Of a stretch of DNA of 13,801 bases, positions 1 to 6,795 are shown one piece after another. Positions within the stretch are counted from its first letter, which is position 1. Each line of letters opens with the position of its first letter. Made by a program: the position numbers and the translations under genes. The notes beneath the pieces were generated by a model. That model did no database searches. It was not told the DNA's origin and worked only from the letters and a program-made list of their open reading frames with translations. Source of the stretch: Acholeplasmataceae bacterium (GTDB taxonomy: Bacteria > Bacillota_I > Bacilli_A > Acholeplasmatales > Acholeplasmataceae). The DNA is taken from positions 1-13,801 of the forward strand of contig JALQTF010000049.1 in assembly GCA_023264085.1 (NCBI GenBank). The letters run 5' to 3'.

Positions 1-192
1 TTTTGAAAAGAATTCATGAACATCTGTTCCAAGCACCTCTAATATATTAAAGAGTGTTGACATGGAAGGCGAGGTTTTATTATTTTCTAATAATGAAATG
101 TATCCTTTTGTAAGTTCTAAACGTGAGGCTAACTCTTCTTGAGTTAAATTGTTGCCTAAACGTAATGCTTTAAGTTTTTTTCCGACATCCAT
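1..192 (-). CDS. XRE/Cro-family HTH transcriptional regulator, 3' end cut by window
   Basis: Reading the minus strand from ATG at 192 gives 64 residues that stay open to the window edge. They start MDVGKKLKALRLGNNLTQEE and form a classic five-helix lambda-repressor-like DNA-binding domain: the LTQEELA first HTH helix, the recognition stretch around KGYISLLENNK, and PSMSTLFNILEVLG in the last helices. This arrangement is typical of XRE regulators, often with a C-terminal cupin or other sensor domain, but that half lies outside the window, so the ligand and targets cannot be read. The ATG shares one base with the pgk stop (TAATG), and there is no separate Shine-Dalgarno or terminator between the genes. 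It is therefore probably co-transcribed and translationally coupled with pgk. The HTH call is confident; any role in controlling glycolysis is only suggested by position. Confidence 0.88.
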   Translation of the reverse strand, partial: MDVGKKLKALRLGNNLTQEELASRLELTKGYISLLENNKTSPSMSTLFNILEVLGTDVHEFFSK

Positions 193-1388
193 TATTTGTC
201 ATCAACACATGCAATACCAGGTAATACTTTACCTTCTAAGTATTCAAGTGAAGCTCCACCACCAGTGGAAATATGTGCAAAGTCTTTTTCATATCCAAAT
301 TGAATCACGGCAGCTGCAGAATCTCCACCACCAATGATTGTTGTGACAGAATCTTTAAGATCTACTAATTTTTTAGCAAATCCTTTTGTACCCTCTGCAA
401 ATCTTGGGAATTCAAAGACACCAAGTGGACCATTCCAAATAATAGTTTTTGCTTGTTCAATATATTTAAAATATGTTTTTAACGTTTCTGGTCCAACATC
501 CATACCCATTTCATCACTTGGGATGGCGGATTTAGAGCGCACATTTCGTTCTGACTCTGGATCAAAATCTTTTGCAGTCACAACATCTGTACCTAAAATG
601 ATTTTACCTTGTGCCAATTCTAATAATTCTAGTGCTAAATCCACTTTATCTTTTTCTACTTTGGATAAACCAACATCATATCCTTGTGCTAAATAAAACG
701 TATACGCCATCGCACCAGTAATGATTACATAATCTGCAACTTCTAAAAGTTTTTTAATGACATTGATTTTGTCTGAAACTTTCGCGCCACCTAATACAGC
801 AACAAGCGGTCTTTCTGGATTTGCAATTGTATCACCAATAAATTTAATTTCGCGCTCCAATAAAAATCCAGCAACTGATGTATCAATATATGTTGAGATC
901 CCTACATTTGATGCATGGGCACGGTGTGCTGTTCCGAATGCATCATTAACAAATATATCCGCAAGTGATGCCCAGTATTTACCTAAAGCTTCATCATTAT
1001 TTGATTCTTTTTTACCCTCTACATCTTCAAATCTAGTATTTTCAAGCATAACAACTTGCCCATCTTCGAGACTTTCAATGGCTGCTTCAACTTCTTTACC
1101 TCTTGTAAAAGGAACAAAATTTACTTCTAAATTTAAATGCTGAGATAATCTTTTGGCAACAGGGGCTAATGAATTATTTTGCTTATCTTCTTCAGTTTTA
1201 ACACGACCTAAATGAGAAAGTAATATGAGCTTTCCGCCTTGATTTAAAATATATTTTATTGAATCTAATGCAGCAACGATTCGATTTTCATCACTGATTT
1301 CTCCATTTTGCATCGGGACATTAAAGTCGACACGCATAATGACTTTTTTGCTTTTTAATTGTACGTCAAGAATGGTTTTTTTAGCCAT
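192..1388 (-). CDS. pgk: Phosphoglycerate kinase
   Basis: This cytosolic glycolytic enzyme transfers the acyl phosphate of 1,3-bisphosphoglycerate to ADP, giving ATP and 3-phosphoglycerate. The product is 398 residues, the usual bacterial length (about 390-400). Visible family motifs are RVDFNVP at 19-25, LLSHLGR near 56-62, MLENTRF at 114-120, the DAFGTAHRAHAS substrate loop at 149-160, LGGAKVSDK at 199-207, WNGPLGVFE at 318-326, GGGDSAAAV at 353-361 and STGGGASLE at 374-382. I chose MAKKTILDV at 1388 over an in-frame ATG 30 bases upstream because AAAGGAG lies 8-9 bases before it and the first family motif then sits at its normal position. No gap or tpi neighbour is visible; the upstream neighbour is the ComK-like gene and the downstream one is an XRE regulator. 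It has its own extended -10 promoter. Confidence 0.98.
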   Translation of the reverse strand: MAKKTILDVQLKSKKVIMRVDFNVPMQNGEISDENRIVAALDSIKYILNQGGKLILLSHLGRVKTEEDKQNNSLAPVAKRLSQHLNLEVNFVPFTRGKEVEAAIESLEDGQVVMLENTRFEDVEGKKESNNDEALGKYWASLADIFVNDAFGTAHRAHASNVGISTYIDTSVAGFLLEREIKFIGDTIANPERPLVAVLGGAKVSDKINVIKKLLEVADYVIITGAMAYTFYLAQGYDVGLSKVEKDKVDLALELLELAQGKIILGTDVVTAKDFDPESERNVRSKSAIPSDEMGMDVGPETLKTYFKYIEQAKTIIWNGPLGVFEFPRFAEGTKGFAKKLVDLKDSVTTIIGGGDSAAAVIQFGYEKDFAHISTGGGASLEYLEGKVLPGIACVDDK

Positions 1389-1422
1389 GACCAATTCTCC
1401 TTTATCTTGTTTTTCCAAAAGA

Positions 1423-1431
1423 ATTATACCA
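1423..1431 (-). promoter_or_regulatory. Extended -10 promoter of pgk
   Basis: On the minus strand the sequence TGGTATAAT is a perfect -10 hexamer with the TG extension, about 35 bases upstream of the pgk ATG. The best -35 at 17-base spacing is the weak TTAAAG at 1446-1451, which fits an extended -10 promoter that depends little on its -35. This would let pgk be transcribed independently of the ComK-like gene just upstream. Confidence 0.65.
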
Positions 1432-1440
1432 TATATTCAA

Positions 1441-1456
1441 GATATCTTTAAATATC
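1441..1456. promoter_or_regulatory. Imperfect inverted repeat upstream of pgk promoter, possible operator
   Basis: GATATCTTTAAATATC has half-sites matching at 6 of 8 positions. It overlaps the weak -35 of pgk and the stop codon of the ComK-like gene. There is no T-run after it, so it is not a good terminator. A 13-of-16 match to it occurs just upstream of the PucR-type gene (3697-3712). In DNA this AT-rich it may be chance. Confidence 0.25.
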
Positions 1457-1868
1457 ATCCAATGAAAATGTTTTCTAATAATTTTGTGTGAATATGTTTT
1501 GCATGCTCAATCATTTTTTTCAAATATTTACATGATTTTTGGACCATGATTGAATCATTATCAAATATGATTTGACACATACCTTGAAGATGTTGAAGAT
1601 GCTTGATCGAAAAGACATTGATCGCCAAATTATATGTGTTTCTATAACCATATACAACAATGAGTGCCGTTTGAGCATTAATAAAAATGGGTATATGGTA
1701 TGTGTTACTAATCATTTTTTTATAATTCTTTATATAACTATTGAGATCATTGTAATATTGGTGTAACATTTGATTAATGACATAAGTAATATGGTGTTTT
1801 AATATTATTTTTGAGTGTATTGAATAAATCGTTGTAAAAGGTTGTTCATAAATGATGTACTTTAACAT
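1455..1868 (-). CDS. ComK-like competence transcription factor (tentative)
   Basis: This 137-residue protein is basic, rich in His, Tyr and Ile, and has no membrane segment. Compared from memory with B. subtilis ComK (about 192 residues), the elements fall in the same order. A YII start is followed by IHSKIILKHHITYVIN (ComK has ICSKII then FYVN), an aromatic stretch at 36-45, then HIPIFINAQTALIVV (ComK PPIMVDPSNQIFLFP). Next come AINVFSIKHL (ComK GWISHVHVKEF), a FDNDSIMV strand and a C-terminal helix with SCKYLKKMIEHAKHI (ComK SYNSFENQVYRTAWL). It lacks the C-terminal tail of B. subtilis ComK. ComK binds DNA and activates competence genes in Bacilli; whether this one does is unknown. ATG 1868 is the earliest possible start, since a TAG lies six bases before it. 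No Shine-Dalgarno is visible, and the gene begins 8 bases after a terminator T-run, so its expression is unclear. Confidence 0.55.
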   Translation of the reverse strand: MLKYIIYEQPFTTIYSIHSKIILKHHITYVINQMLHQYYNDLNSYIKNYKKMISNTYHIPIFINAQTALIVVYGYRNTYNLAINVFSIKHLQHLQGMCQIIFDNDSIMVQKSCKYLKKMIEHAKHIHTKLLENIFIG

Positions 1869-1875
1869 ATTCTAT

Positions 1876-1906
1876 AAAAAAAAGAAGCTTATTCTGCTTC
1901 TTTTTT
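1876..1906. terminator. Rho-independent terminator overlapping the ugpC-like stop codon
   Basis: An 11-bp stem (1878-1888 with 1896-1906) encloses a 7-base loop and is followed on the minus strand by a run of eight Ts. The 5' arm is the last codons of the sugar ABC ATPase (Lys-Lys-Glu-Ala), and the stop codon lies in the loop and 3' arm. The A-rich and T-rich flanks make it symmetrical, so it could also work on the plus strand. The ComK-like ATG follows only 8 bases after the T-run. Confidence 0.85.
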
Positions 1907-3043
1907 AACTGCTTTTGAAGGTTTAATATCTGCATTTGGATCTATCACAAGCACTTGTTCTGTTTGTGGATCAAAGAAATGTGATTTATTCATATCTAAC
2001 GTGAGTTTTAATTTATCTCCAATATGAATATTTGTTCTAGCATCTACTGATGCACAAATATTAGATTCATGTACTTGTGTATAAATATTTGTTTCAGCAC
2101 CAAGCAATTCCGCAACATCCACAACGATATCTAATACGGCATTTGGATATGCTTTCATAACAACTTGATCATCGTGAATATCTTCAGGACGTATACCTAA
2201 CACCACGTCTTTTTCAATCATTTTGTGAAATTTAATAATCTCAAATTTATCTTGAGGAAGTTCAATCGTATGTTTACCAGCTGTGAAAATACCTTCTTTA
2301 TTTACACGTCCATGAATGAAGTTCATTGGGGGTGTACCAATAAAACCAGCGACAAACATATTGTTTGGATGGTCATAAATTTCTTTAGGCGATCCTACTT
2401 GCATAATATAACCATCTTTCATAACAACAATACGACTCGCCATTGTCATCGCTTCTATTTGGTCGTGTGTTACATAAATTGTTGTCGTTTCAATTTGATT
2501 ATGTAATTTAATTAATTCACCACGCATCTGTACACGAAGTTTCGCATCTAAGTTAGATAGTGGTTCATCCATTAAGAACACTTTTGCATTACGCACGATT
2601 GCACGTCCCAATGCCACACGTTGACGTTGACCACCAGAAAGTGCTTTTGGTTTACGATCTAAATAAGGTGATAAACCTAGTATTTCTGCTGCTTGGTTTA
2701 CTTTTTCTTCAATTTGATCTTTCGGCATTTTGCGAAGTTTTAAACCGAAAGCCATATTGTCATAAACACTCATGTGTGGGTATAATGCATAGGATTGGAA
2801 AACCATCGCAATGTTTCTATCTTTAGGTGCTTTATCATTCACCATTTCATCATCTATATATAATTCACCAGATGTGATTTCTTCAAGTCCTGCGATCATT
2901 CTTAGTGTTGTAGACTTTCCACATCCAGAAGGACCAACAAAAACGATAAATTCCTTATCTTTAATCGATAAGTTAAAATCAAAAACAGCTTGTACACCGT
3001 TTGGATATACTTTGTTAATATCTTTTAGTTGTAATGTTGCCAT
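1889..3043 (-). CDS. ugpC: UgpC/MsmX/MalK-type sugar ABC transporter ATPase
   Basis: This is the ATP-hydrolysing subunit of a CUT1-type carbohydrate (or glycerol-3-phosphate) importer, acting as a dimer on the cytoplasmic face. The 384 residues are full length. Visible parts are Walker A GPSGCGKST at 37-45, the Q-loop at Q83, signature LSGGQ at 135-139, Walker B FLMDEP at 156-161 (catalytic E160) and the switch histidine H193. A C-terminal MalK-like OB/TOBE regulatory region runs from about 235 to 365, starting with the GFIGTPPMNF segment. No permease or binding-protein genes lie beside it. That fits the shared, multitask ATPases of Firmicutes (MsmX of B. subtilis), but the substrate cannot be read. 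The start has AAGGAG five bases upstream. The upstream promoter carries a CcpA/LacI-like operator candidate, so carbon control is plausible. The coding end forms half of its own terminator. Confidence 0.95.
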   Translation of the reverse strand: MATLQLKDINKVYPNGVQAVFDFNLSIKDKEFIVFVGPSGCGKSTTLRMIAGLEEITSGELYIDDEMVNDKAPKDRNIAMVFQSYALYPHMSVYDNMAFGLKLRKMPKDQIEEKVNQAAEILGLSPYLDRKPKALSGGQRQRVALGRAIVRNAKVFLMDEPLSNLDAKLRVQMRGELIKLHNQIETTTIYVTHDQIEAMTMASRIVVMKDGYIMQVGSPKEIYDHPNNMFVAGFIGTPPMNFIHGRVNKEGIFTAGKHTIELPQDKFEIIKFHKMIEKDVVLGIRPEDIHDDQVVMKAYPNAVLDIVVDVAELLGAETNIYTQVHESNICASVDARTNIHIGDKLKLTLDMNKSHFFDPQTEQVLVIDPNADIKPSKAVKKEAE

Positions 3044-3070
3044 AATAACTCCTTATATAAGTATATGATT

Positions 3071-3099
3071 ATTATAGTTAATTGAATGCGTTTACACAA
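3071..3099 (-). promoter_or_regulatory. Promoter of the ugpC-like ATPase gene
   Basis: A perfect TATAAT (3071-3076) lies 17 bases downstream of TTGTGT (3094-3099, matching the first three bases of TTGACA). The -10 is 27 bases upstream of the ATG, leaving room for a short leader carrying AAGGAG. The spacer contains the operator candidate at 3083-3096. Confidence 0.65.
3083..3096 (-). promoter_or_regulatory. Candidate cre site (CcpA/LacI-family operator)
   Basis: The minus-strand sequence TGTAAACGCATTCA fits the core of the published cre consensus WTGNAARCGNWWWCAW at all 14 inner positions; the outer left base is G rather than W. It fills most of the -35/-10 spacer and touches the -35, where bound CcpA would repress. 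A different LacI-family repressor could also use such a site. No regulator gene of that family is in the window. Confidence 0.55.
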
Positions 3100-3114
3100 T
3101 GTGCACTATGCACA
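3100..3114. promoter_or_regulatory. Palindrome TGTGCA-N3-TGCACA upstream of the ugpC-like promoter
   Basis: This is a perfect 6-bp inverted repeat with a 3-base centre, immediately upstream of the -35. Taking the transcription start near 3064, its centre is at about -43, the classic place for an activator that contacts RNA polymerase. A T-run lies before it rather than after it on the minus strand, so it is not a terminator. The binding protein is unknown; the neighbouring PucR-type regulator is one candidate. Confidence 0.45.
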
Positions 3115-3122
3115 AAAAAAAT

Positions 3123-3683
3123 TTACACAAATAAGTGATACATTAAAAAACCATCTTTAAATGATTTCATATCAAAACCGGTTGCATCATTAAATTTCTC
3201 TAAGCGCATCATCAATGTATTTCTATGGATGAATAATTCTTTGGATGCAGTGATCATATTTTGATTCGATTCAAGATAGGTTTGAATTGTGTTTAGCATA
3301 TAGTTTTGATCAACATATTTTCCTAAAATGAATGTTTTTAGTTGTGGCGTTATATGCTTGAGTTGATGCATCAAAATAACTTTATTATCAACAATACCTT
3401 TACTCATCGTTGGTATCTCACTTATGAGTTGGTTCAATGTATCTACATGTTTAAATAATAAAGTTTCATTCACATAAGGCGATATATAAACAAAAAAATC
3501 TGTCAAAAGTTCACTTGCTAAGTCATTGAATAAAACATGCAAATCTGACACAAATGCTTCTTCATATGTATAAATCATGAAAGATTGATATGGTATTTTA
3601 TGAACTTTAGAAAATTGTGTTTCCATCATTTCGTCCACTAATGTCATTTGATGGTCAATTTTTTTGAATAAGATATATTTCAT
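3123..3683 (-). CDS. Regulator with PucR/CdaR-type C-terminal helix-turn-helix
   Basis: The 186-residue protein ends in a domain (about 129-186) that matches the PucR C-terminal HTH seen in CdaR, PucR and related activators. It has the pattern of a leading helix with YLESNQN, then TASKELFIHRNTLMMRLEKF, with the hallmark HRNT at 153-156 and a following TGFDMKSFKDG. Residues 1-125 have no domain I recognise; they are shorter than the usual sensor plus GGDEF-like region and may be a degenerate ligand or dimer domain. There is no signal peptide or membrane helix. The start has AAAGGA five bases upstream. The gene lies directly upstream of, and in the same direction as, the sugar-import ATPase, with a promoter region of about 80 bases between. 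A link to sugar uptake is therefore plausible but only inferred from position. No clear terminator follows it, only a T-run. Confidence 0.75.
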   Translation of the reverse strand: MKYILFKKIDHQMTLVDEMMETQFSKVHKIPYQSFMIYTYEEAFVSDLHVLFNDLASELLTDFFVYISPYVNETLLFKHVDTLNQLISEIPTMSKGIVDNKVILMHQLKHITPQLKTFILGKYVDQNYMLNTIQTYLESNQNMITASKELFIHRNTLMMRLEKFNDATGFDMKSFKDGFLMYHLFV

Positions 3684-3699
3684 GATATTCCTTTATGAT

Positions 3700-3708
3700 A
3701 TCTTAACA
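3700..3708 (-). promoter_or_regulatory. Weak candidate extended -10 for the PucR-type regulator gene
   Basis: TGTTAAGAT on the minus strand is a 4-of-6 -10 hexamer with a TG extension, 17 bases upstream of the start codon. No convincing -35 is present because the upstream bases belong to the suf terminator. The site lies inside the 16-base motif shared with the pgk upstream region. Confidence 0.3.
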
Positions 3709-3719
3709 TATTTACAATG

Positions 3720-3745
3720 AAAAAAGCGTATGTGATACGCTTTTT
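3720..3745. terminator. Terminator of the suf operon
   Basis: A perfect 11-bp stem (AAAAAGCGTAT at 3721-3731 with 3735-3745) has a 3-base loop and ends in a six-T run on the minus strand, just after the sufB stop. It is symmetrical enough to act on both strands. It separates the suf operon from the PucR-type regulator gene. Confidence 0.92.
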
Positions 3746-3747
3746 AA

Positions 3748-5157
3748 TTAACCAATTGATCCTTCCATCTCTAATTTAATGAGTTGATTTAATTCAATTG
3801 CATATTCCATTGGAAGTTCTTTTGCGAAAGGTTCTATGAACCCCATCACAATCATTTCTGTTGCTTCTTCTTCAGATAAACCACGACTCATTAAATAAAA
3901 GAGTTGATCCTCACTAATTTTAGAAACAGTTGCTTCATGCTCTAAAAAGACATCGCTATTTCTGACACTATTATAAGGGATCGTATCAGAATAAGACATG
4001 TCATCTAAGATGATCGTGTCACATTCGACATGTGCTTTTGCACCTTTTGCTTTTTTACCAAAATCAACTTTACCACGATAATTAACTTTACCACCACCAC
4101 GTGAAATGGACTTAGATACGATGGTAGATGTTGTATTTGGTGCAACGTGAATCATTTTTGCGCCTGTGTCTTGATGCTGATCTTTACCTGCAAATGCAAT
4201 TGAAATCGTGGTGCCTTTTGCATATGGTTCCAGTAAAACACATGAAGGATATTTCATGTTAACGTTAGAACCAATATTACCATCAATCCACTCCATATGT
4301 CCATTTTCATAGACATACGCACGCTTTGTTACAAGGTTGATAACATTTGAAGACCAGTTTTGAATCGTTGTATAACGACATGTTGCATCTTTTTTAACTA
4401 CGATTTCGACAATCGCAGCATGTAAAGAATCTTTTGTATATGTTGGAGCGGTACACCCTTCAACATAATTGACATACGCACCTTCTTCAACAATAATTAA
4501 TGTACGTTCAAATTGACCCATTTGATCACTATTAATTCTAAAATATGATTGGAGTGGCTTAGGAACATGCACACCTTTTGGAACATAAATAAATGATCCT
4601 CCACTCCATACTGCTGTATTGAGTGCTGCATATTTATTGTCATCATATGGAATCATTTTTCCAAAATATTCTTTCACGAGTTCAGGATATTCTCTTAAAG
4701 CGGTATCTGTATCTACATAGATTACACCTAGATCTTCGAGCTCTTTCATCGTGTTATGATAGACCACTTCTGATTCAAATTGAGTAGAAACACCCGCTAA
4801 ATATTTACGTTCAGCCTCTGGAATACCAAGTTTTTCAAAGGTATCTTTGATTTCTTCAGGAACATCATCCCAAGATGTTTCAGCGCGTTCACTAGATTTA
4901 ATAAAATATGTAAATTCGTCAAAATCGATAAAAGATAAATCAGGTCCCCAAGTTGGATTTGGTACTGAAGCAAATTGTTGGTATGCTTTTACTCGAATAT
5001 CAGTCATCCAAGAAGGTTCTTGTTTATATTCAGAAATTTTTCTGACGACTTCTTCACTAATACCTTTTGGAATTGAGTAAAAAGGTGTTGTTTCTGTTTT
5101 AAAACCATATTGATAATCGCCAACAATGGCATCTATTTTTTTCTTATTGTCATCCAT
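3748..5157 (-). CDS. sufB: Fe-S cluster assembly scaffold protein SufB
   Basis: SufB is the scaffold subunit of the cytosolic SufBCD complex, where new Fe-S clusters are built from sulfur delivered via SufS/SufU. The 469 residues are normal length. The N-terminal segment (about 1-110, with DYQYGFKTE and NPTWGPDL) precedes a long right-handed beta-helix core. The C-terminal SufC-binding part contains LEHEATVSKISEDQLFYLMS. Cys379 (HVECDTII) aligns by spacing with E. coli Cys405, and His407 (LEHEAT) with His433, both implicated in cluster assembly. I chose ATG 5157 over an in-frame ATG 60 bases upstream because AAGGAGG lies six bases before it and the upstream extension would fall entirely inside sufU. 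The first 8 bases overlap the end of sufU. It is the last gene of the operon, followed by a strong terminator. Confidence 0.97.
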   Translation of the reverse strand: MDDNKKKIDAIVGDYQYGFKTETTPFYSIPKGISEEVVRKISEYKQEPSWMTDIRVKAYQQFASVPNPTWGPDLSFIDFDEFTYFIKSSERAETSWDDVPEEIKDTFEKLGIPEAERKYLAGVSTQFESEVVYHNTMKELEDLGVIYVDTDTALREYPELVKEYFGKMIPYDDNKYAALNTAVWSGGSFIYVPKGVHVPKPLQSYFRINSDQMGQFERTLIIVEEGAYVNYVEGCTAPTYTKDSLHAAIVEIVVKKDATCRYTTIQNWSSNVINLVTKRAYVYENGHMEWIDGNIGSNVNMKYPSCVLLEPYAKGTTISIAFAGKDQHQDTGAKMIHVAPNTTSTIVSKSISRGGGKVNYRGKVDFGKKAKGAKAHVECDTIILDDMSYSDTIPYNSVRNSDVFLEHEATVSKISEDQLFYLMSRGLSEEEATEMIVMGFIEPFAKELPMEYAIELNQLIKLEMEGSIG

Positions 5158-5587
5158 GTGATTCCTCCTTAATTGATTGAAGTCCTTTTTCAACAGCTTT
5201 CCAAGATAATGTTGCACATTTTATTCTTGCTGGAAATTGACTTACGCCTGAAAAAGCAACTGCATCTTTAAATAAAATGTCTGTATTATATGGCATCCCT
5301 TTTATTAATTCATAAAATTCTGAAATGATTTGAATGCCTTCTTTAATTGTATGTTTTTCTAAAGCAACCGACATCACACTTGCACTTGCACAACATATCG
5401 AACATCCACTACCCTCATGTAGGACCTTTTTGATATTACCTTCTTCTGTAAATAATTGAATGGTGATTTCGTCTCCACATGTTGGATTATTCAAATGAAT
5501 CATAAGTGCTTTTGAATCTGAAATTAGACCTTTGTTTCTGGGGTACTTGTAATGATCCATAATCACTTGTCGATATAATTCTTGCAT
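5150..5587 (-). CDS. sufU: Zn-dependent sulfurtransferase SufU
   Basis: SufU takes sulfur from the SufS persulfide and passes it to the SufBCD scaffold. The 145 residues are the SufU length. Zinc-site residues are all visible: Cys37 and Asp39 in NPTCGD, Cys62 in GSGCSICCASAS and Cys124 in RIKCATLSW. Each is offset by four from B. subtilis Cys41, Asp43, Cys66 and Cys128. Two additional cysteines follow Cys62 (65 and 66). The stretch between ALEKHTIKEG and the last Cys contains the extra segment that separates SufU from IscU. The start has AAGGAG four bases upstream, and the gene begins 8 bases after the sufS stop. Its 3' end overlaps sufB by 8 bases, so it sits firmly within the operon. Confidence 0.96.
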   Translation of the reverse strand: MQELYRQVIMDHYKYPRNKGLISDSKALMIHLNNPTCGDEITIQLFTEEGNIKKVLHEGSGCSICCASASVMSVALEKHTIKEGIQIISEFYELIKGMPYNTDILFKDAVAFSGVSQFPARIKCATLSWKAVEKGLQSIKEESHG

Positions 5588-5595
5588 ATTACTCC

Positions 5596-6795
5596 TTAAG
5601 TTCTGAAAAACTGATACGCTGTATCTAAAACATCAAGCAGTTTATCAATATCATTTGTATCATTATAAATTTGAAATGATACACGAATGGTTGCTGATGT
5701 TTTTAGTCGTTTTTGTAATAATTTTGCACAATGATGACCTGTTCTAACTGCAATATTACTTTCTGATAAAAAAGATTGAACATCGTGTGCATGTACATCT
5801 TGAATATTAAATGTCACAATACCAATATCACTTTTTGGATTATAGACTTTGATATAGGATCTTTCTTTAAGTGCCTCTAATAAATATTGTTGGAGTTTTT
5901 TTGAATGGTTTAATATTGTGTCATGACCAATTTTTAGTATGTAATTCAGTGCTGGCGCAAGTCCAATCACTTCAGCAATTGGTGGCGTTCCAGCTTCTAG
6001 TCTTTCTGGTAACTCTAAGTATGTGTGTGAATATAACTCAACCTCATCAACCATACCACCACCAACTTCACTTGGAACAAGTTGGTTTAATTGATCATAT
6101 CTACCATACAAAATGCCAACACCTGTTGGTCCAAAACATTTGTGTCCAGAAAATGCTAAAAAGTCACATCCCAAATCTTTAACATCAATCGTGATGTGTG
6201 GTGCTGCCTGTGCAGCATCCACAATAACAATGGCCCCAACTTCCTGAGCTTTTTTTATGATGGGTTTTAAATCTGTAATATACCCCATAACATTTGAAAC
6301 ATATGTTAATACAATCACTTTTGTCTTGGTTGTTATTTGATTGAGGGCTTTGTTCGAATCGATTCTTAAATCTTTATCCAAAGCAACATATGTTAACGTC
6401 GCACCAGTTGACTTTGCAACTCTTTGAAAAGGTAAAATAGCAGCATTATGTTCAAGTTCTGAACTAAGAATTTCATCGCCTTTTTTAAGTACTTTCTCAA
6501 AATGATAGGCAAGCATATTCATGCTTTGAGTGGTTCCTTTTGTAAAGATGATTTCTTCTTTTTTATTTGCACCTATATATTTGGCAACAACTTCTCTAGA
6601 GGCTTCATAAGCTTGGGTTGTTTCAATACCTAATGCATACGCACCACGACTGATATTCGCCCCAGAAGTCTCATAGTAATTGACCATGCTTTGTACACTG
6701 TCATCAATTTTAAGCGATGATGCTGCAGAATCTAAATATGTTAATGTTGGATTTTTTTCAATTGCCTTAAATTTGTTTTTAAGCGTTTGATTCAT
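5596..6795 (-). CDS. sufS: Cysteine desulfurase SufS
   Basis: SufS is a PLP-dependent enzyme that converts cysteine to alanine and holds the released sulfur as a persulfide for SufU. The 399 residues are slightly shorter than B. subtilis SufS. Visible active-site elements are TYLDSAAS near 19-26, SRGAYALG at 49-56, ELEHNAA at 113-119 (His116 stacks on PLP), DAAQ with Asp193 and Gln196, and SGHKCFGPTGVG with the PLP lysine K219. The catalytic loop RTGHHCA has Cys356, and RLEAGTP is at 265-271. The short RTGHHC loop marks it as a group II (SufS) rather than a group I (NifS/IscS) enzyme. Its ATG shares one base with the sufD stop (TAATG), and AAAGGA lies just upstream. It is the third gene of the operon. 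Confidence 0.97.
   Translation of the reverse strand: MNQTLKNKFKAIEKNPTLTYLDSAASSLKIDDSVQSMVNYYETSGANISRGAYALGIETTQAYEASREVVAKYIGANKKEEIIFTKGTTQSMNMLAYHFEKVLKKGDEILSSELEHNAAILPFQRVAKSTGATLTYVALDKDLRIDSNKALNQITTKTKVIVLTYVSNVMGYITDLKPIIKKAQEVGAIVIVDAAQAAPHITIDVKDLGCDFLAFSGHKCFGPTGVGILYGRYDQLNQLVPSEVGGGMVDEVELYSHTYLELPERLEAGTPPIAEVIGLAPALNYILKIGHDTILNHSKKLQQYLLEALKERSYIKVYNPKSDIGIVTFNIQDVHAHDVQSFLSESNIAVRTGHHCAKLLQKRLKTSATIRVSFQIYNDTNDIDKLLDVLDTAYQFFRT

Noticed and set aside
334..1143. Plus-strand open frames opposite pgk, and similar ones opposite ugpC, sufC, sufS and oppD
   Set aside because: They are antisense shadows of clearly conserved genes, without ribosome sites, promoters or recognisable protein features.
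1389..1418. In-frame upstream ATG giving phosphoglycerate kinase ten extra residues
   Set aside because: The extension spans the Shine-Dalgarno AAAGGAG, has no ribosome site of its own and lies right at the -10 promoter. The start at 1388 fits family length.
3115..3125. T-run after the PucR-type gene as a terminator
   Set aside because: On the minus strand the run of Ts follows only a three-base-pair potential stem, too weak to be called a rho-independent terminator.
5158..5217. In-frame upstream ATG giving SufB twenty extra residues
   Set aside because: The extension is read entirely from sufU coding sequence, whereas AAGGAGG sits at proper distance from ATG 5157.
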